DNA of 64,000 bases from assembly GCA_030374765.1 (NCBI GenBank), contig JARGXX010000075.1, positions 248,001-312,000 on the forward strand, given 5' to 3'. The DNA is from Agarophyton chilense. Lineage: Eukaryota > Rhodophyta > Florideophyceae > Gracilariales > Gracilariaceae. Numbering within the stretch: the stretch's first letter is position 1; each line of letters begins with the position of its first letter. The translations under genes and the position numbers were made by a program. The notes beneath the pieces are model-generated. The model worked only from the letters and a program-made list of their open reading frames with translations, did not search any database and was not told the origin of the DNA. Below are positions 1 through 10,154 of this stretch, piece by piece.

Positions 1-1651
1 CTAGAATTTCCCGATTAGCGGAATTTTCTAGTGCAATGTCCCCAAATAAAACTCCAACAAGCGGTGGCAACTTGCTATCAATGCCTGACAACTTATTAGA
101 CTCGTCGTCTTTCTTTTCGTTGTTATCGCTCTTCTTTTTCCCATCCACTTTTTCGCTAGGCTCCTTCTGTTCTTCATCCGCAGGGAGGCTTGGACCAGCT
201 GTCGCCTCCAAGTGCGTGAGAGGAACACGTAGTTCTGCGCGAGCGGTAGCATACGATTTATGTCTTCCAAGTTCTCCGTAAGAGTATCCTCTGACGTTGG
301 TATGGCCGCCAAGAGATTTCTGTTCGTGCCAGGGCAGATTCTCTGACCCTAACCCTATGCTGCCGGCAATTGCAACAGAGGCGTAGCGCTTCATACCGAA
401 GTACTGACTCGCTGAAAGTAATGCTTTCTGAAACGGGCGATTTGAAGACCGGAGCACATTGCCGACACTATGTTCGATTCTAAAAATATGACCATGACGC
501 GGGAGTTCCACCGGTAGTCTCGTAGCGTGCGTAAATGAATTTTGCAGTACCATTTGCGACGTGGTAGAAGCACTCAAGGAGTCAACTAGATTAGGATGAA
601 TGATCTCGAACTTGGGGGTTAAATTGTACATCATAAAGGTGTCCTTCGGACGAAACCCGATGTCTACCATGATACCGTCTCTGTCCTTTTCGTAGAAAAG
701 CTGCGAATCAAAATCACGGTTATCTCTACGGGGGTGGACATGTGTGCGCTGTTCGCTCGCCGAGCGATTAACAGGAATGCCACGCTTTGAACTGGAATCA
801 CGGTACGCTTTGAACTTGAAAGAAAGGGGAATGTTTGCTCCTATTCTCATGTCTTCGAAAAGGATACCGCCCGATGAGCGCCCTTCGTCAATTCTCTTTT
901 GCCAAGCGACGCGTAGTCGTTGAGCACGGCCCATGAAATTGTTGTCCGATACACTGATATCGCCAAAGACTCGACCATCTGTAGACATACCAGCACCTGG
1001 CTCTATTTTCCCGCTTGGCTTTTCGCGGAGATACAAACGGAGCTGGACGCTTTCGTCGGAAAGTATGCTCACCTCAGCATCAGCATAGTCAAAGATGCCT
1101 AGAGCCATAAGAGAGCCGAATCCCTCTGGCTTCCACATGAAGACTTCGCCAATTTGCACGCCGAGGGCGTTGCATATGGTGCGAAGACGCGTCTTGATGT
1201 GAGTACCCGCCTCCGGCTTGTCATCTTTGTCAACGGGAATGATCTTTACCTGGTTGAGAGAGGGTTCTGAGCAGAACACAGTAAGGGTGTTATGGAACAG
1301 GCCAGGAACCTGTATAACCAGCATCCTGGAGCAGACGTATGCATTGTCTGAGTACCACTTGTTGGCTCGGGCGATTCTTTCTCTGAGCTCCTTGCCTCGG
1401 ACTCGACGGCCCTCCATGGGCATAATGACTTGATCTATGACAGACTGAGGAATTTTGTTGGCCTGTATCACCTCGATGTACTTGATGTCCAGGAGAGAGT
1501 CATCGGGCTTGACTGGGTTGATGATGGAAAAGGCGGCGGGGCGTCGCCGGCGATGATGGAGAAGGTAGCGGGTGCTGGCGGATGGGGGGTGGGGCAGGCC
1601 GGACGGTGGCGAGGGGGGGGGGGATGGCGGGGGCGGGAGCAGGAACGCCAT
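1..1651 (-). CDS. Omp85/Toc75-OEP80-like outer envelope beta-barrel protein (3' end outside window)
   Basis: The minus-strand frame is open without a stop from the ATG at 1651 to the left edge (about 550 codons seen); an in-frame TGA lies just upstream of the ATG. Residues 1-50 are rich in Pro, Ser and Arg, like an organelle-targeting leader. Residues about 50-160 look like POTRA repeats (for example a segment starting SLLDIKYIEV). From about residue 165 the pattern is that of a beta-barrel. The strongest family mark is the surface-antigen motif around residues 450-475, with VRGY at 453-456 followed by an AELRVPL strand. Omp85 proteins insert barrel proteins or move preproteins across plastid or mitochondrial outer membranes. 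Few POTRAs and a plastid context suggest Toc75 or OEP80, but a mitochondrial Sam50 cannot be excluded. A Lys/Glu/Asp-rich insert sits at about residues 480-515, probably a loop between late strands. It is divergent from the gene at 2115. Confidence 0.85.
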   Translation of the reverse strand, partial: MAFLLPPPPSPPPSPPSGLPHPPSASTRYLLHHRRRRPAAFSIINPVKPDDSLLDIKYIEVIQANKIPQSVIDQVIMPMEGRRVRGKELRERIARANKWYSDNAYVCSRMLVIQVPGLFHNTLTVFCSEPSLNQVKIIPVDKDDKPEAGTHIKTRLRTICNALGVQIGEVFMWKPEGFGSLMALGIFDYADAEVSILSDESVQLRLYLREKPSGKIEPGAGMSTDGRVFGDISVSDNNFMGRAQRLRVAWQKRIDEGRSSGGILFEDMRIGANIPLSFKFKAYRDSSSKRGIPVNRSASEQRTHVHPRRDNRDFDSQLFYEKDRDGIMVDIGFRPKDTFMMYNLTPKFEIIHPNLVDSLSASTTSQMVLQNSFTHATRLPVELPRHGHIFRIEHSVGNVLRSSNRPFQKALLSASQYFGMKRYASVAIAGSIGLGSENLPWHEQKSLGGHTNVRGYSYGELGRHKSYATARAELRVPLTHLEATAGPSLPADEEQKEPSEKVDGKKKSDNNEKKDDESNKLSGIDSKLPPLVGVLFGDIALENSANREIL

Positions 1652-2114
1652 GACTGAGTGACGTTGTGGACGGGCGTATCACGAGGAAGATGGGAGATTG
1701 GCTATCATAAGCGCGTGGCTGTGTAGGAGGAGTGCAACGCGGGACGAGATATCGGATCTAGCAGACGGAGGCGATCCGAACAAAGGTGAAAGATCTGCAG
1801 TGTTTCAAGGGGCACGAAGCGAAAACGGCAAACACTCAAAAAACACATCCAAAAGTGCAAAAACAGCTCATATTTGATTTGGGCACGAACAGCCTGCGTG
1901 CGCTACTGTACTGGGCACATGTACGGCAGATCAAAAGCCCTACCGCCTTCGAGTCGCCGCGGTGGTGTGTAGACGCGCGCGCCACTCCTTCGTGCACTGC
2001 CTCTCCGCGTGGCTCCGCCATCGAGCGCGCCGCCAGCCCTCCTTTCCCCTCGCGCCTCGGTCACCCACATGCCACGCCTCCGTCCGTTCGCACCCTCGCT
2101 ATTCGCCGCCCGCC
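1652..2114. promoter_or_regulatory. Divergent intergenic region between Omp85 and NURR-protein genes
   Basis: About 460 bp separate two divergently read start codons, so both promoters should lie here. No clear TATA box could be assigned. A G-homopolymer of about 12 bases (near 1612-1623) lies just inside the Omp85 leader. The sequence immediately before the ATG at 2115 (CCGCCCGCC) is favourable for initiation. The frame stays open upstream to 1962, but that stretch has low-complexity Arg/Ser content, so it is treated as 5' UTR. Confidence 0.4.
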
Positions 2115-4172
2115 ATGACTCACTCCACGGACCAGCCCGCGGGCGATGTTCCCCCCCCCAAACGTCGCAAAGTCGATGACGATCGTCCTTCCAGCCCGCT
2201 CAACCACCCCCAGCCCCCGCAAAACGGTCAGGCTGATCCTCTTCCCCCTCCCCCTCCTCCGCAGTACGAACCGCCGAAAGATGGCGCCCCCCAAGATGAT
2301 GCACCGCAAGATGATGCACCGCAAGATGATGCACCGCAAGATGATGCACCGCAAGATGACGCCCCGCAAGTTGACGCGCCACAAGACGCCGCCCCGCAAG
2401 ACGCCGCTCCGCAAGACGCCGCTCCGCAAGACGCCGCTCCGCAAGGCGCTGCCCCGAAAGAAGCTGCCTCGCAAGAAGCTGCTCCGCAAGAAGCTGTTCC
2501 GCAAGAAGCTGTTCCGCAATACGCCGCGCCGCAAGACGCCGCGCCTCAAGACGCCGCGCCGCAAGACGCTGCGTCGCAAGACAACGCGCCTCGGGACCAC
2601 GTTCCCCCTGACGATGATCCTTCCAACCACGCCGCTCCCGATGACGCGCCACCCAACGACGCCCCCCATGAAGCCCAACCCCCACCGCCTCCTCAGGAGA
2701 CTCGCACTCTACAATGCGACCCTTCCCCGCCTCCGTTTCCTGCCGAAAGTGCTCCTTCTCACTTGGATCCGCTGGATGATGTGCGCCCGCCGCGCAGACA
2801 AGAAATACAGCAGGATGAACCCGATGCAACCGTTACTCAATCCGTCCCCATGGATAGCCTGCAGATGCCACCGACAGGTCTCACGCCGGAGGTTGACGCC
2901 GTTCTCGCCAAGATTTTCGCTTCCGGTTTGTTCGAGAGGAAGGACGTCGACGGTCGAGCTCTTGATTTTCTCGCTAGTGTGTCCCCCCAATTGGCGCTAG
3001 CGGCTTTGGAGGACATTCAGCGCCGTGACTTCTCCACCGTTCGTAACAAGCCCGCATTCATCATGAGCATATTTAAACGGGTCGTAAATGCTGGCGGATC
3101 GCTTCAGTCCTCCGGAACCGGCCCCACATTTCAGCCAACATCCGTTCCCGCTTCTGCCTTGGCTCACCTTCCGCCTTCCGTCTCGGATGCACTGCAAAGA
3201 GTCTTTCAATCTGGAGTATGTCACCCTAGTCAGTTCGATGATCGTGCCATGGACATTCTTGTTGACTTGGCTGAGCCGGATGCTGTCCGCGCCCTTTCGG
3301 AGTTTGCGGCCATGGAGCCCGGACGTGTGCGAAACCCTTCGGCATTCTGGATGGGATTGGCGAGAAAGTACAAGGGCCATTCAAGAGCGCCTGGTGGACG
3401 CGCTGGTCCTTCATACGATGGTGCTGCTACCGCAGTGTATGGTAACCCCTACGATGGCTATGACGCACGTCGCCCTGCCGTTAGTTCTGTCATGCTGGAA
3501 CAGCGCTTGGACGAACTAGCGGCTTCTGGGCATTTGCCCAGAAACGCATTAGATGATCGAGCTATGGACGCTCTTCGTCGACTTCCCGAGCAAGATGCTT
3601 TGGGTGTTTTGGCAGAACTTCCCGAGCCCGCCCGTGTGCGAAACATGAGTGCGTACGTCATGGGCCTATGCAAGAAGTTCGCTGCTGGAGAAGCACGATC
3701 TTTGTCTCAGAGAGGCAATTACAATATTGGCGCATACAGTGGCTACGGCGGATACGGCGGATACAGCGCATCTGGTTATGGTGGGTATGGAGGGTATGGG
3801 CATGCAAGCACTCACGCAGGGTATGCTGCTGGGTACGGAGCCCCTGGTGGATACGCCAGTCAGTACGGCGCTGCGGTTCCGGGAGCATATGCTACACACC
3901 CAATCGACGACAACAGTAGAGCCAGAGAAACGCGCGAAGCTCTTGAAACAATGGACCCATCCGTTCGAGACCGCTTTTACCAAATGGCAGATCAAGGAGT
4001 CATCACGGAATCCTCATTTGATGCCAGAGCAATAAGTGCAATGCAGAATCTAAGGGCGGAGGATGCTTGCGCGGCCCTTGATGAATTGGCAGCAAGCGAG
4101 CCCGGGCGAATTCACAATATCAGCGCATACTTCATGGGCTTGGCGAAGAAGTTCGGACGGTCCTCTATGTGA
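2115..4172 (+). CDS. Protein with four tandem hnRNP Q/R-type acidic (NURR) domains and low-complexity regions
   Basis: A 685-aa protein. Residues 16-19 (KRRK) form a likely nuclear signal. Residues about 50-190 are pentapeptide repeats of the type APQDD/APQDA, rich in Pro, Gln and Asp. Four copies of an all-helical module follow at about 256-327, 353-422, 456-525 and 609-685. Each has a central D-x-RA-(L/M)-(D/A) motif, a 'dAL..L' stretch, then a basic 'RVRN.SAF.MG..(K/R)K' end. This matches the N-terminal acidic NURR domain of SYNCRIP/hnRNP R, which normally occurs once ahead of RRMs. Here no RRM is seen. A Gly/Tyr-rich prion-like stretch lies at about 535-600, between copies three and four. 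By family knowledge the module binds RNA or structured RNA partners; the role here is inferred to be mRNA binding or granule formation. The upstream in-frame ATG at 1962 is less likely because the conserved composition begins at 2115. Confidence 0.8.
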   Translation: MTHSTDQPAGDVPPPKRRKVDDDRPSSPLNHPQPPQNGQADPLPPPPPPQYEPPKDGAPQDDAPQDDAPQDDAPQDDAPQDDAPQVDAPQDAAPQDAAPQDAAPQDAAPQGAAPKEAASQEAAPQEAVPQEAVPQYAAPQDAAPQDAAPQDAASQDNAPRDHVPPDDDPSNHAAPDDAPPNDAPHEAQPPPPPQETRTLQCDPSPPPFPAESAPSHLDPLDDVRPPRRQEIQQDEPDATVTQSVPMDSLQMPPTGLTPEVDAVLAKIFASGLFERKDVDGRALDFLASVSPQLALAALEDIQRRDFSTVRNKPAFIMSIFKRVVNAGGSLQSSGTGPTFQPTSVPASALAHLPPSVSDALQRVFQSGVCHPSQFDDRAMDILVDLAEPDAVRALSEFAAMEPGRVRNPSAFWMGLARKYKGHSRAPGGRAGPSYDGAATAVYGNPYDGYDARRPAVSSVMLEQRLDELAASGHLPRNALDDRAMDALRRLPEQDALGVLAELPEPARVRNMSAYVMGLCKKFAAGEARSLSQRGNYNIGAYSGYGGYGGYSASGYGGYGGYGHASTHAGYAAGYGAPGGYASQYGAAVPGAYATHPIDDNSRARETREALETMDPSVRDRFYQMADQGVITESSFDARAISAMQNLRAEDACAALDELAASEPGRIHNISAYFMGLAKKFGRSSM
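2281..2600 (+). repeat. Coding 15-bp minisatellite (GCACCGCAAGATGAT-type units)
   Basis: About twenty diverged copies of a 15-bp unit encode an APQD(D/A) pentapeptide tract. The first four copies are almost identical, which suggests recent local expansion by slippage or unequal exchange. The later copies vary mainly to GAC GCC and GAA GCT codons. The reading frame is preserved throughout. Confidence 0.85.
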
Positions 4173-5019
4173 AGGTAACTAACATGTGGCACTGATGTAA
4201 AGCAAACGTCCATTACGGTGCAGATCGCCTGCAATTTGAAAACATTTCACATGTGACTAGCCGATCTGTAAAAACACAGACTGACAAGTTTGTGTCTTGT
4301 ACATTGCCGAAACAATGACGGTTGAGATTTTACTTGGAGGAAGTCATTTCCAATGTCGGGTGGGTTTTTTTGTGTTTTGGGTGTCATCGCGAACGCAACG
4401 TGAAGCGACATCTAAATGGGATAGTGGACGGGAATGAATCTTTTCGAGCATCATTATCAATCTCAAACAATGAGCGTGTGCTCCGAGCAGGTGCCTTCTT
4501 TGTTGTAAAGAAGTTGATCAAGATGAAGGTATGTCTTTTAGCGCCCTAAGCATAATTTGTTGCACTGCAATGCGACAGGAAGGACTTCCGAGCTCTATCC
4601 GTCATCTTTGTGTTCCTCTGTTTTCATCGTGTTTGAAAGCCAGGAGGCATTTCGTTACAACTGGTTTCAACACAACAGAAATCTTGGCACTGGCTCGTAT
4701 CATTTGAAACGTTTGTAGAATACTGTTCGTTTATGGCCTGCCCCAGTCGAGTTTTGTTGTATGATGTGACCTTTTGGGTATGAAAAGTATTGTGCCTCCC
4801 ATGTCCTCCTCATGCCCGTATTACATCATGGCATCAGTTTTCGAACCGAAACGTCCTCTCTGACGACAAAGCTTCCAGCTTGTGTGATCGATTCAGTCCG
4901 TGGAAGTACGGCTTTATTTAAGATAGAGCAAACGTGAGTGGTATGAGACTCGAAACACAAAGGAGAGGTTTACACTTGTGCCTCCCACAACTTTTAACGC
5001 TTACATCTCGATGTACCCA
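4173..5019. other. Intergenic region between convergent 3' ends
   Basis: Between the stop at 4172 and the ADA2 stop at 5020. The sequence is A/T-richer than the flanking genes and contains only short open frames (for example 75 codons from 4322) with no recognisable motif. It should hold both 3' UTRs and polyadenylation signals. Nothing else is seen. Confidence 0.5.
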
Positions 5020-6477
5020 TTACGCCTTCGACCCATTTGGAGTGGCTGCATGTGGTGCTGGTGTATTGCGGACCATCATGGATGTAGCATTTGGTCCAGA
5101 GCGAACCCAGCCACAAGCTACGAAATAGTCATATATCTTGCAGACCTTGATCGCATCCAAATCAATAATTGCTTTGGCGTCTTTCTTACGCAAGCATCCT
5201 GTTCGTGCATTTTCTCGAATCATTACTTCCTTGATTATCAGGTATTGATGTGGAGTTACTTTCAAAGTTCCGCAAAGAGAAAGCTCAGTCCTCGACAGCA
5301 GTTCTGCTCCAGCCATCTTTTCCAAATCAACCTCGCCAAGAACAAAATTCTTTCTTTCTTTGGAATCAGAAGCCGATGAAGGCGTTGTTGGCTGCCCGTT
5401 TGGAAGGGATGTGGCCTCAGAATGACTAGTTTCCCCATTACTACGCCGCGGTCTTCGCTGACTTGATGTATGGTCGGAAAGCGAAGATGGTTCGGTCTGG
5501 GAAGCGTTGCGATTCCTACTCTTCGATATATTTTGAGTGATTCGCTGGGCTTCCTCGAGCGATGTGGCACCATGTGCCAAACCTTCTTTCATCATATCTA
5601 TCTTTGCCCTCAGTTTGCGTTCTTCCATAATCCCGTCAACAAGTTTCTCAACTTCACCTTGTGACATGAAACGCATAAACACTCGGAGCTTGTCTCTTAA
5701 TTCACGTTCTTCTTTCGGGCGCTTCTTTTCTGCGTTAAGGAAATCCTTGAAGCTTGTCATTCCTCGCTCTAAGACAAATTTCTTGCGTTTATCTCTTTCG
5801 TCCAATTTCTTAGAGTAAATCTCAAGGACCTGTGACTTGATTTCCCGTTCAGTCTTGGAATCATCTTCGACCAATTCCATGTCCCCAATGATCTCTTCTG
5901 CCTCATTGTCCCACTCGTAAACAAAATCTTGACGCTTTGGCATCCATCCAGCCGCATCTTCTTGCTGATGTTTATGCATGACTCGCAAGCATTTGGGATC
6001 TATTTCATCGCTCTTTTCAACAGCCGGCTTTTCGTCAGGTAATAGCTTCGCTGGGTCCGGTAATGGCGCCGTTGAAGATTTTAAAAAGACTCTCATGTAA
6101 TGCTGTTCCGTTTCTGCTGCGTTCTTCGAACTGATTTGATTTGCAACCTGCTCCCAGTTTCCGACTCCATACATTTCCAAGCCTTCCAAAAGTTTTTCTT
6201 CTTCATCTGCACTCCAGCCCTCCTGAAATATGGCCGTATGTACTACTTGAATGAGACGGTAAGCATGTTCCGGTCTATGAGGCTTGAGAGCGGCGCCCAC
6301 GCTGAAACAGTCCAGGCATGAATCGTAGTCTGGGCAGACGGCGCATCGTGCACGAACGGCAAAAGAGAGGTCGCGACCGCAGTAATCACAATGAAAGCGG
6401 GACGTGTTCTCCGGTTCCTCTTTCTTCTCGCTCTTAGCGCGTGCACGCTTCGGACGAGCTTTACTTCCGCCTGCCAT
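5020..6477 (-). CDS. ADA2: Transcriptional adaptor ADA2 (SAGA-type co-activator subunit)
   Basis: A 485-aa uninterrupted protein. A ZZ zinc finger is complete at residues 30-71 (Cys30, Cys33, Cys45, Cys48, Cys54, Cys57, His67, His71). A SANT/Myb module follows at about 86-133 with the typical tryptophan spacing (GWSADEE, GNWEQVA, HYMRVFL). The middle is charged and helical. A SWIRM domain closes the protein at about 390-475. This domain order is diagnostic of ADA2, which links the Gcn5 acetyltransferase to SAGA/ADA complexes in the nucleus. A basic stretch at residues 5-20 could be a nuclear signal. The start is the first ATG and lies 29 residues before the first zinc ligand, as in homologues. 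The gene is intronless, as far as the continuous homology shows. Confidence 0.95.
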   Translation of the reverse strand: MAGGSKARPKRARAKSEKKEEPENTSRFHCDYCGRDLSFAVRARCAVCPDYDSCLDCFSVGAALKPHRPEHAYRLIQVVHTAIFQEGWSADEEEKLLEGLEMYGVGNWEQVANQISSKNAAETEQHYMRVFLKSSTAPLPDPAKLLPDEKPAVEKSDEIDPKCLRVMHKHQQEDAAGWMPKRQDFVYEWDNEAEEIIGDMELVEDDSKTEREIKSQVLEIYSKKLDERDKRKKFVLERGMTSFKDFLNAEKKRPKEERELRDKLRVFMRFMSQGEVEKLVDGIMEERKLRAKIDMMKEGLAHGATSLEEAQRITQNISKSRNRNASQTEPSSLSDHTSSQRRPRRSNGETSHSEATSLPNGQPTTPSSASDSKERKNFVLGEVDLEKMAGAELLSRTELSLCGTLKVTPHQYLIIKEVMIRENARTGCLRKKDAKAIIDLDAIKVCKIYDYFVACGWVRSGPNATSMMVRNTPAPHAATPNGSKA

Positions 6478-8764
6478 GATTGAAGATTTATAGGACTGTG
6501 AAGAGGTTGTATTTGCGGGCGCGTTAGTGTTCGCTAGCTAGTCAGCACTACTGACACTCGATATCTACGTTTCGTGAGATGGCGTAGCCGGCTGGGATGC
6601 AATTGTGACTGTGATGGACGGTATGGCAAAATGCCACCGCGAAACGGAATAAACTAATTAGATCATTTTATGCAATTGGGCCTTCATTCGTTATTTTGCT
6701 CCCTTTATTTACTTGCTCGCACACAGGAGTAGAGCTTGGTGAATGATTATCTTCCTTCACACTGTTCAGACCTCATTGTGTGCGATGGTATTGTAGCTAG
6801 TAAGATTCTTGATTTATATTTACATGACAGAATCGAACACTTTCAAGAATCCTGTATGTATTCTCGACCAAGCCACGCGCCACCTTTGGGTTATCATTCA
6901 AGTTTGAAACTTGTCTGCACCGATATGCAATCTGAGTGTTCTTGGTTGGAACCCCTGTGATCGACTGCTTATATCTTGTGTAGCAATACTTGTATAGTGT
7001 CAGAAGAACGAGATAGCATTGAAGCATCAAAAACGAAGGAGAATTCTCTCATTAAGGCGTGCAGCCTCGAATCACATAGTTTTAACAAAAAGATTGTTCC
7101 TTCTTTCTTTATCGACTTCCTTTGAAACAACTCAACAATCATTCTCATGATTAATCCTTCCTTGAAGGCAAGGCCAAATTGAAGAAGGCAATCTATGTTC
7201 TTCTCGTGATCCCACTAATGATCTTGCTTCTTGTTAAAAAGATCTTGCCCATTCGCTATAAAGAAGTTTTCGTACAGAAAGGGAGATGGGGAATGCAACT
7301 AGGAAATGTTGCAATCTCTATATATCACACATATATTTATAACCAGGCTCCACACTTCTCGACCTTACAAACCACATGCGACAGTCGAACCGGTGGCTCG
7401 AACAAACATGTAGACATACCCTTGTATTCCTGCCGCAAATATCTAACTGACTACTACATGCTGATGAAAGAGAGAAAAGAACTACTAATGCACACAACAA
7501 GTTTTTACGCAACAAAACAAGAGAAGTAAACTTGTAGAAGCCAGGAAAGGATTCTGTTAAAGAAAAATACTACGAGCACGACACTGAAAACTTAAACAAA
7601 AAACGCTGGAAGTCCCCACCGTGGCGTGTCGCACTTCTTGACCCACGAGCCGACGTTTGGAATCGAACCCGCGACCTGGACTGGCCTCGAAGATACAACT
7701 GTCAATTGCCGCGGGGGACTTACCATTTGACCACCACAGCGGAGACAACTGCTTGTCCACGCCGCAGAGAGAAAGTGTACTTAAAGTGAACACCGTGGAG
7801 GCTATTTTGGGTTTGGTAATGACTGCTTGTTCGCAATTATCAGTTTGAAAGTGGCTATGACTGCATTGCAAATACATTTCATGTCGCTGTTTAATTAGAA
7901 AGTTCGATGACAATATTCTCCGTACACTTTATTAGTTCAAAAGCAAGTTTTGGAGGTGCATAAACGGGTTGCTGATTCTCTGTTTCTCAATTCTAGCTGT
8001 TTCTCACTGAATTGTTTTAATTGTGATGAGTACAAACTTTTCCTCGTGAAACTGACAAGCGGAACCATGATAGAGATTGGACATGAACATCGATCGCAAT
8101 ATGTTTTGAATTCGAAGCATTCATTAGTACTAAATACAAAGTCAAGACCTTAGTTCATCTACAAGAACGTGCATCGTATTGTGATGTACATATGTTACTA
8201 AAAGAATATGCTCTTCAAGATGTCTTGTTGGGGAAGCGATTTACTAGATTCTCTTTTCAAGACATCCGAAACACTGTTAACTTTGACCAACTCAAAAGCT
8301 ATAGAAGGGAAGTGAAGGAATATACCAGCGCAAAGGTGTTTCCTGTTGGCTGCGAAGGATTGTTGTGTTTTTTCCTTTCTTTCTGGTCAAAAAAAAAACA
8401 AAATAGAAACATAAATATTCACTTTTATTCGTATTTTTCACACTTTTCGTGTGGTGTAGCAACAGGTGTGAAAATGTGAGGGCAATCAAGTTGCGGATCA
8501 TCATCGACAACCGCGTGTATAGTAATCATTTACGAAGTCCGCTCACAGGTGGTTGGCGAAAACGAGTTCTGCTGTCGTTTCATCTTCTCCATCGTCTGGC
8601 GTTCAAGCGACATATTGCTAGAAGTTATCTTTCTCGACGCTTGCACCTTCCGTTAAATCTCTCTGAACAGCAAACGAACTGCTTCTCACACGGTCGGCTT
8701 TTCCACTGGCACCCATATCAATCTCTTTCCATGCAGATTGCCCCACTTTTCTAAAGACCTCTTC
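6478..8764. other. Long intergenic region without supported genes
   Basis: About 2.3 kb of A/T-rich sequence upstream of both ADA2 (minus) and p24 (plus). Open frames are short and have no conserved motif. The only structured item seen is a tRNA-like sequence near 7650-7740. A run of nine A residues at 8390-8398 and several T-rich stretches occur. Confidence 0.5.
7650..7740 (-). pseudogene. tRNA-like sequence with pol III A- and B-box matches
   Basis: On the minus strand a TGGTCAAATGG block (7733-7723) fits an A box, and GGTTCGATTCC (7669-7659) fits the B box. Between them TTGACAG could be an anticodon loop (GAC, Val) on a weak stem. The A-B spacing is 53 bases, about 20 longer than normal. 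The 3' half of the T stem does not pair, and no matching 3' acceptor strand is present. It is therefore a decayed tRNA or the head of a tRNA-derived SINE rather than a functional gene. Confidence 0.35.
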
Positions 8765-9460
8765 ATGACAGAATCAAAGCGATTTGCATTGCGTTATCGC
8801 ACCTTTCCTTCAGTTATCATTGTTGGAATTTCATTTCTTCTCAAACTCAATTTTTCGCAAGCGGCCTCGCTTACCTTTGAACTTCCGTACGGTCAACGGA
8901 AGTGTTATGTGGAACAATTACCCCCGAGAATCCTATGTCGCGGCACGGTGCATGTTGCCAGCGGAAAAGGTGAGATGAGTTTGGATCTCTTTGTAAGTGA
9001 TCAGCGAGGAACGGTTTATTTCCATAAACAGGACGTCAATTCCGTCAAGTTCTCTTTCAAAACGGGGGTCTATCAGAAACACACTGTACAAGATTACCGA
9101 TTTTGTATTGTCAACCAAGTACATCCGAACTCGCGATCCACACCTGGGGTTCTTAGACGTGTCACTCTAGAGGTTGATGTTGTCAACGAAGAAGGACAAA
9201 AGAATCTCCCCAACTTGGTCAAACAAGAACATGCTGAAAAAGCGTACAATGATTTCGTGTTGGTTACACAATCTCTCGACAGCGTCATTGAAAAGCTGGA
9301 TCAACTTCGGGAACAAGAAGCAAGTCTTACCGCAATAAACGAGAGCACCACCGTCACAATTTTCAGACTAAGCCTCGTTGCGTGTGTGTTCACTGTTGCT
9401 ACAGGGTTTCTGAATTTCATCTCCTTGAAGTCATTCTTCAAACGAAAAAAGATTGCATGA
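8765..9460 (+). CDS. p24/EMP24/GP25L family cargo receptor
   Basis: A 231-aa type I membrane protein of the early secretory pathway. A hydrophobic signal peptide (about residues 17-35) is followed by a GOLD domain (about 40-140) with two Cys residues in the expected places (RKCYVEQ and DYRFCIV). A coiled-coil stretch (about 165-197) and one transmembrane helix (about 200-222) come next. The C-terminal tail contains FF followed by a terminal KKIA, a dilysine COPI/ER-retrieval signal usual in this family. p24 proteins form heteromers that select cargo for COPII/COPI vesicles. The frame extends 9 codons upstream, but without an ATG; 8765 is the first ATG. Family assignment is firm; the subfamily (alpha, beta, gamma or delta) is not resolved. 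Confidence 0.93.
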   Translation: MTESKRFALRYRTFPSVIIVGISFLLKLNFSQAASLTFELPYGQRKCYVEQLPPRILCRGTVHVASGKGEMSLDLFVSDQRGTVYFHKQDVNSVKFSFKTGVYQKHTVQDYRFCIVNQVHPNSRSTPGVLRRVTLEVDVVNEEGQKNLPNLVKQEHAEKAYNDFVLVTQSLDSVIEKLDQLREQEASLTAINESTTVTIFRLSLVACVFTVATGFLNFISLKSFFKRKKIA

Positions 9461-10154
9461 CAGGTGCCCATTCAATGTGAACCATATCCTCTGTACATTT
9501 CTATCTCAACTTGGTGGGATTTGAAAACAAGTAGTAGCTTTCGAGCCAATAAAGTCTTTCTCTAAGTCACTAACTTATCTACAGCGAGAGAATTAGAACC
9601 TTGCTCGAAAGCGTTATTGTTGAAGATCGAAGCTATGTTTGACGAGACTCGCCGGGCCTCCCTTACGTTTACGCACTAGATGCTTGATTACAACATAGGG
9701 AGGAAGATTTATTTTCAAAGAAGCGTTCTCTCATCAGGAAGGATGATGAGAATAGTAGTGCTGGCAGACGATGACTCGTCGTCGCACCATCTGGGAAATA
9801 CCGTACCACACGGGTCGCCTTTGCTGGCGCCCACTTCGCTCTTCACTCTCAGACGGCATACTCTAACTGTTTTCATGTAGCCCAAACGACCTCCGGATGA
9901 GGTTGCCTTTTCCACTTCATTCAGAATTCTTGCAGTGTATTATAGCCACAGAATGCCCCATTTGGCCCCAAAATCAGTGGTGAGCGAAGTGTGCAGTGTA
10001 TACAGAAGCATGGGTGCGCACAGGGTGGTGGTTATACAACTTCGACACCGAATAAGAGATCGCCTAGGCTTAGATTACCTTCAAAGCATATCTGACCGTT
10101 CCCCGCCAATGGCCAAACTTATCTCCTAAACAGAACTTCACCTACAAAACGAGC
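9461..10154. other. Intergenic region between p24 and debranching enzyme
   Basis: About 690 bp between two genes on the same strand. AATAAAG at 9548, about 90 bp after the p24 stop, is a candidate polyadenylation signal. Nothing else is recognised; the short open frames have no conserved features. Confidence 0.45.

Noticed and set aside
28-312. 94-codon minus-strand frame
   Set aside because: Out of frame with the Omp85 frame, which is open through the same interval with strong family motifs.
2061-3000. Long frames on both strands over the pentapeptide repeat
   Set aside because: A 15-bp repeat keeps all frames open; only the plus frame joins the NURR domains.
7650-7740. Functional tRNA-Val gene
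   Set aside because: T-stem 3' half and acceptor strand do not pair and A-B box spacing is too long; kept only as tRNA-like.
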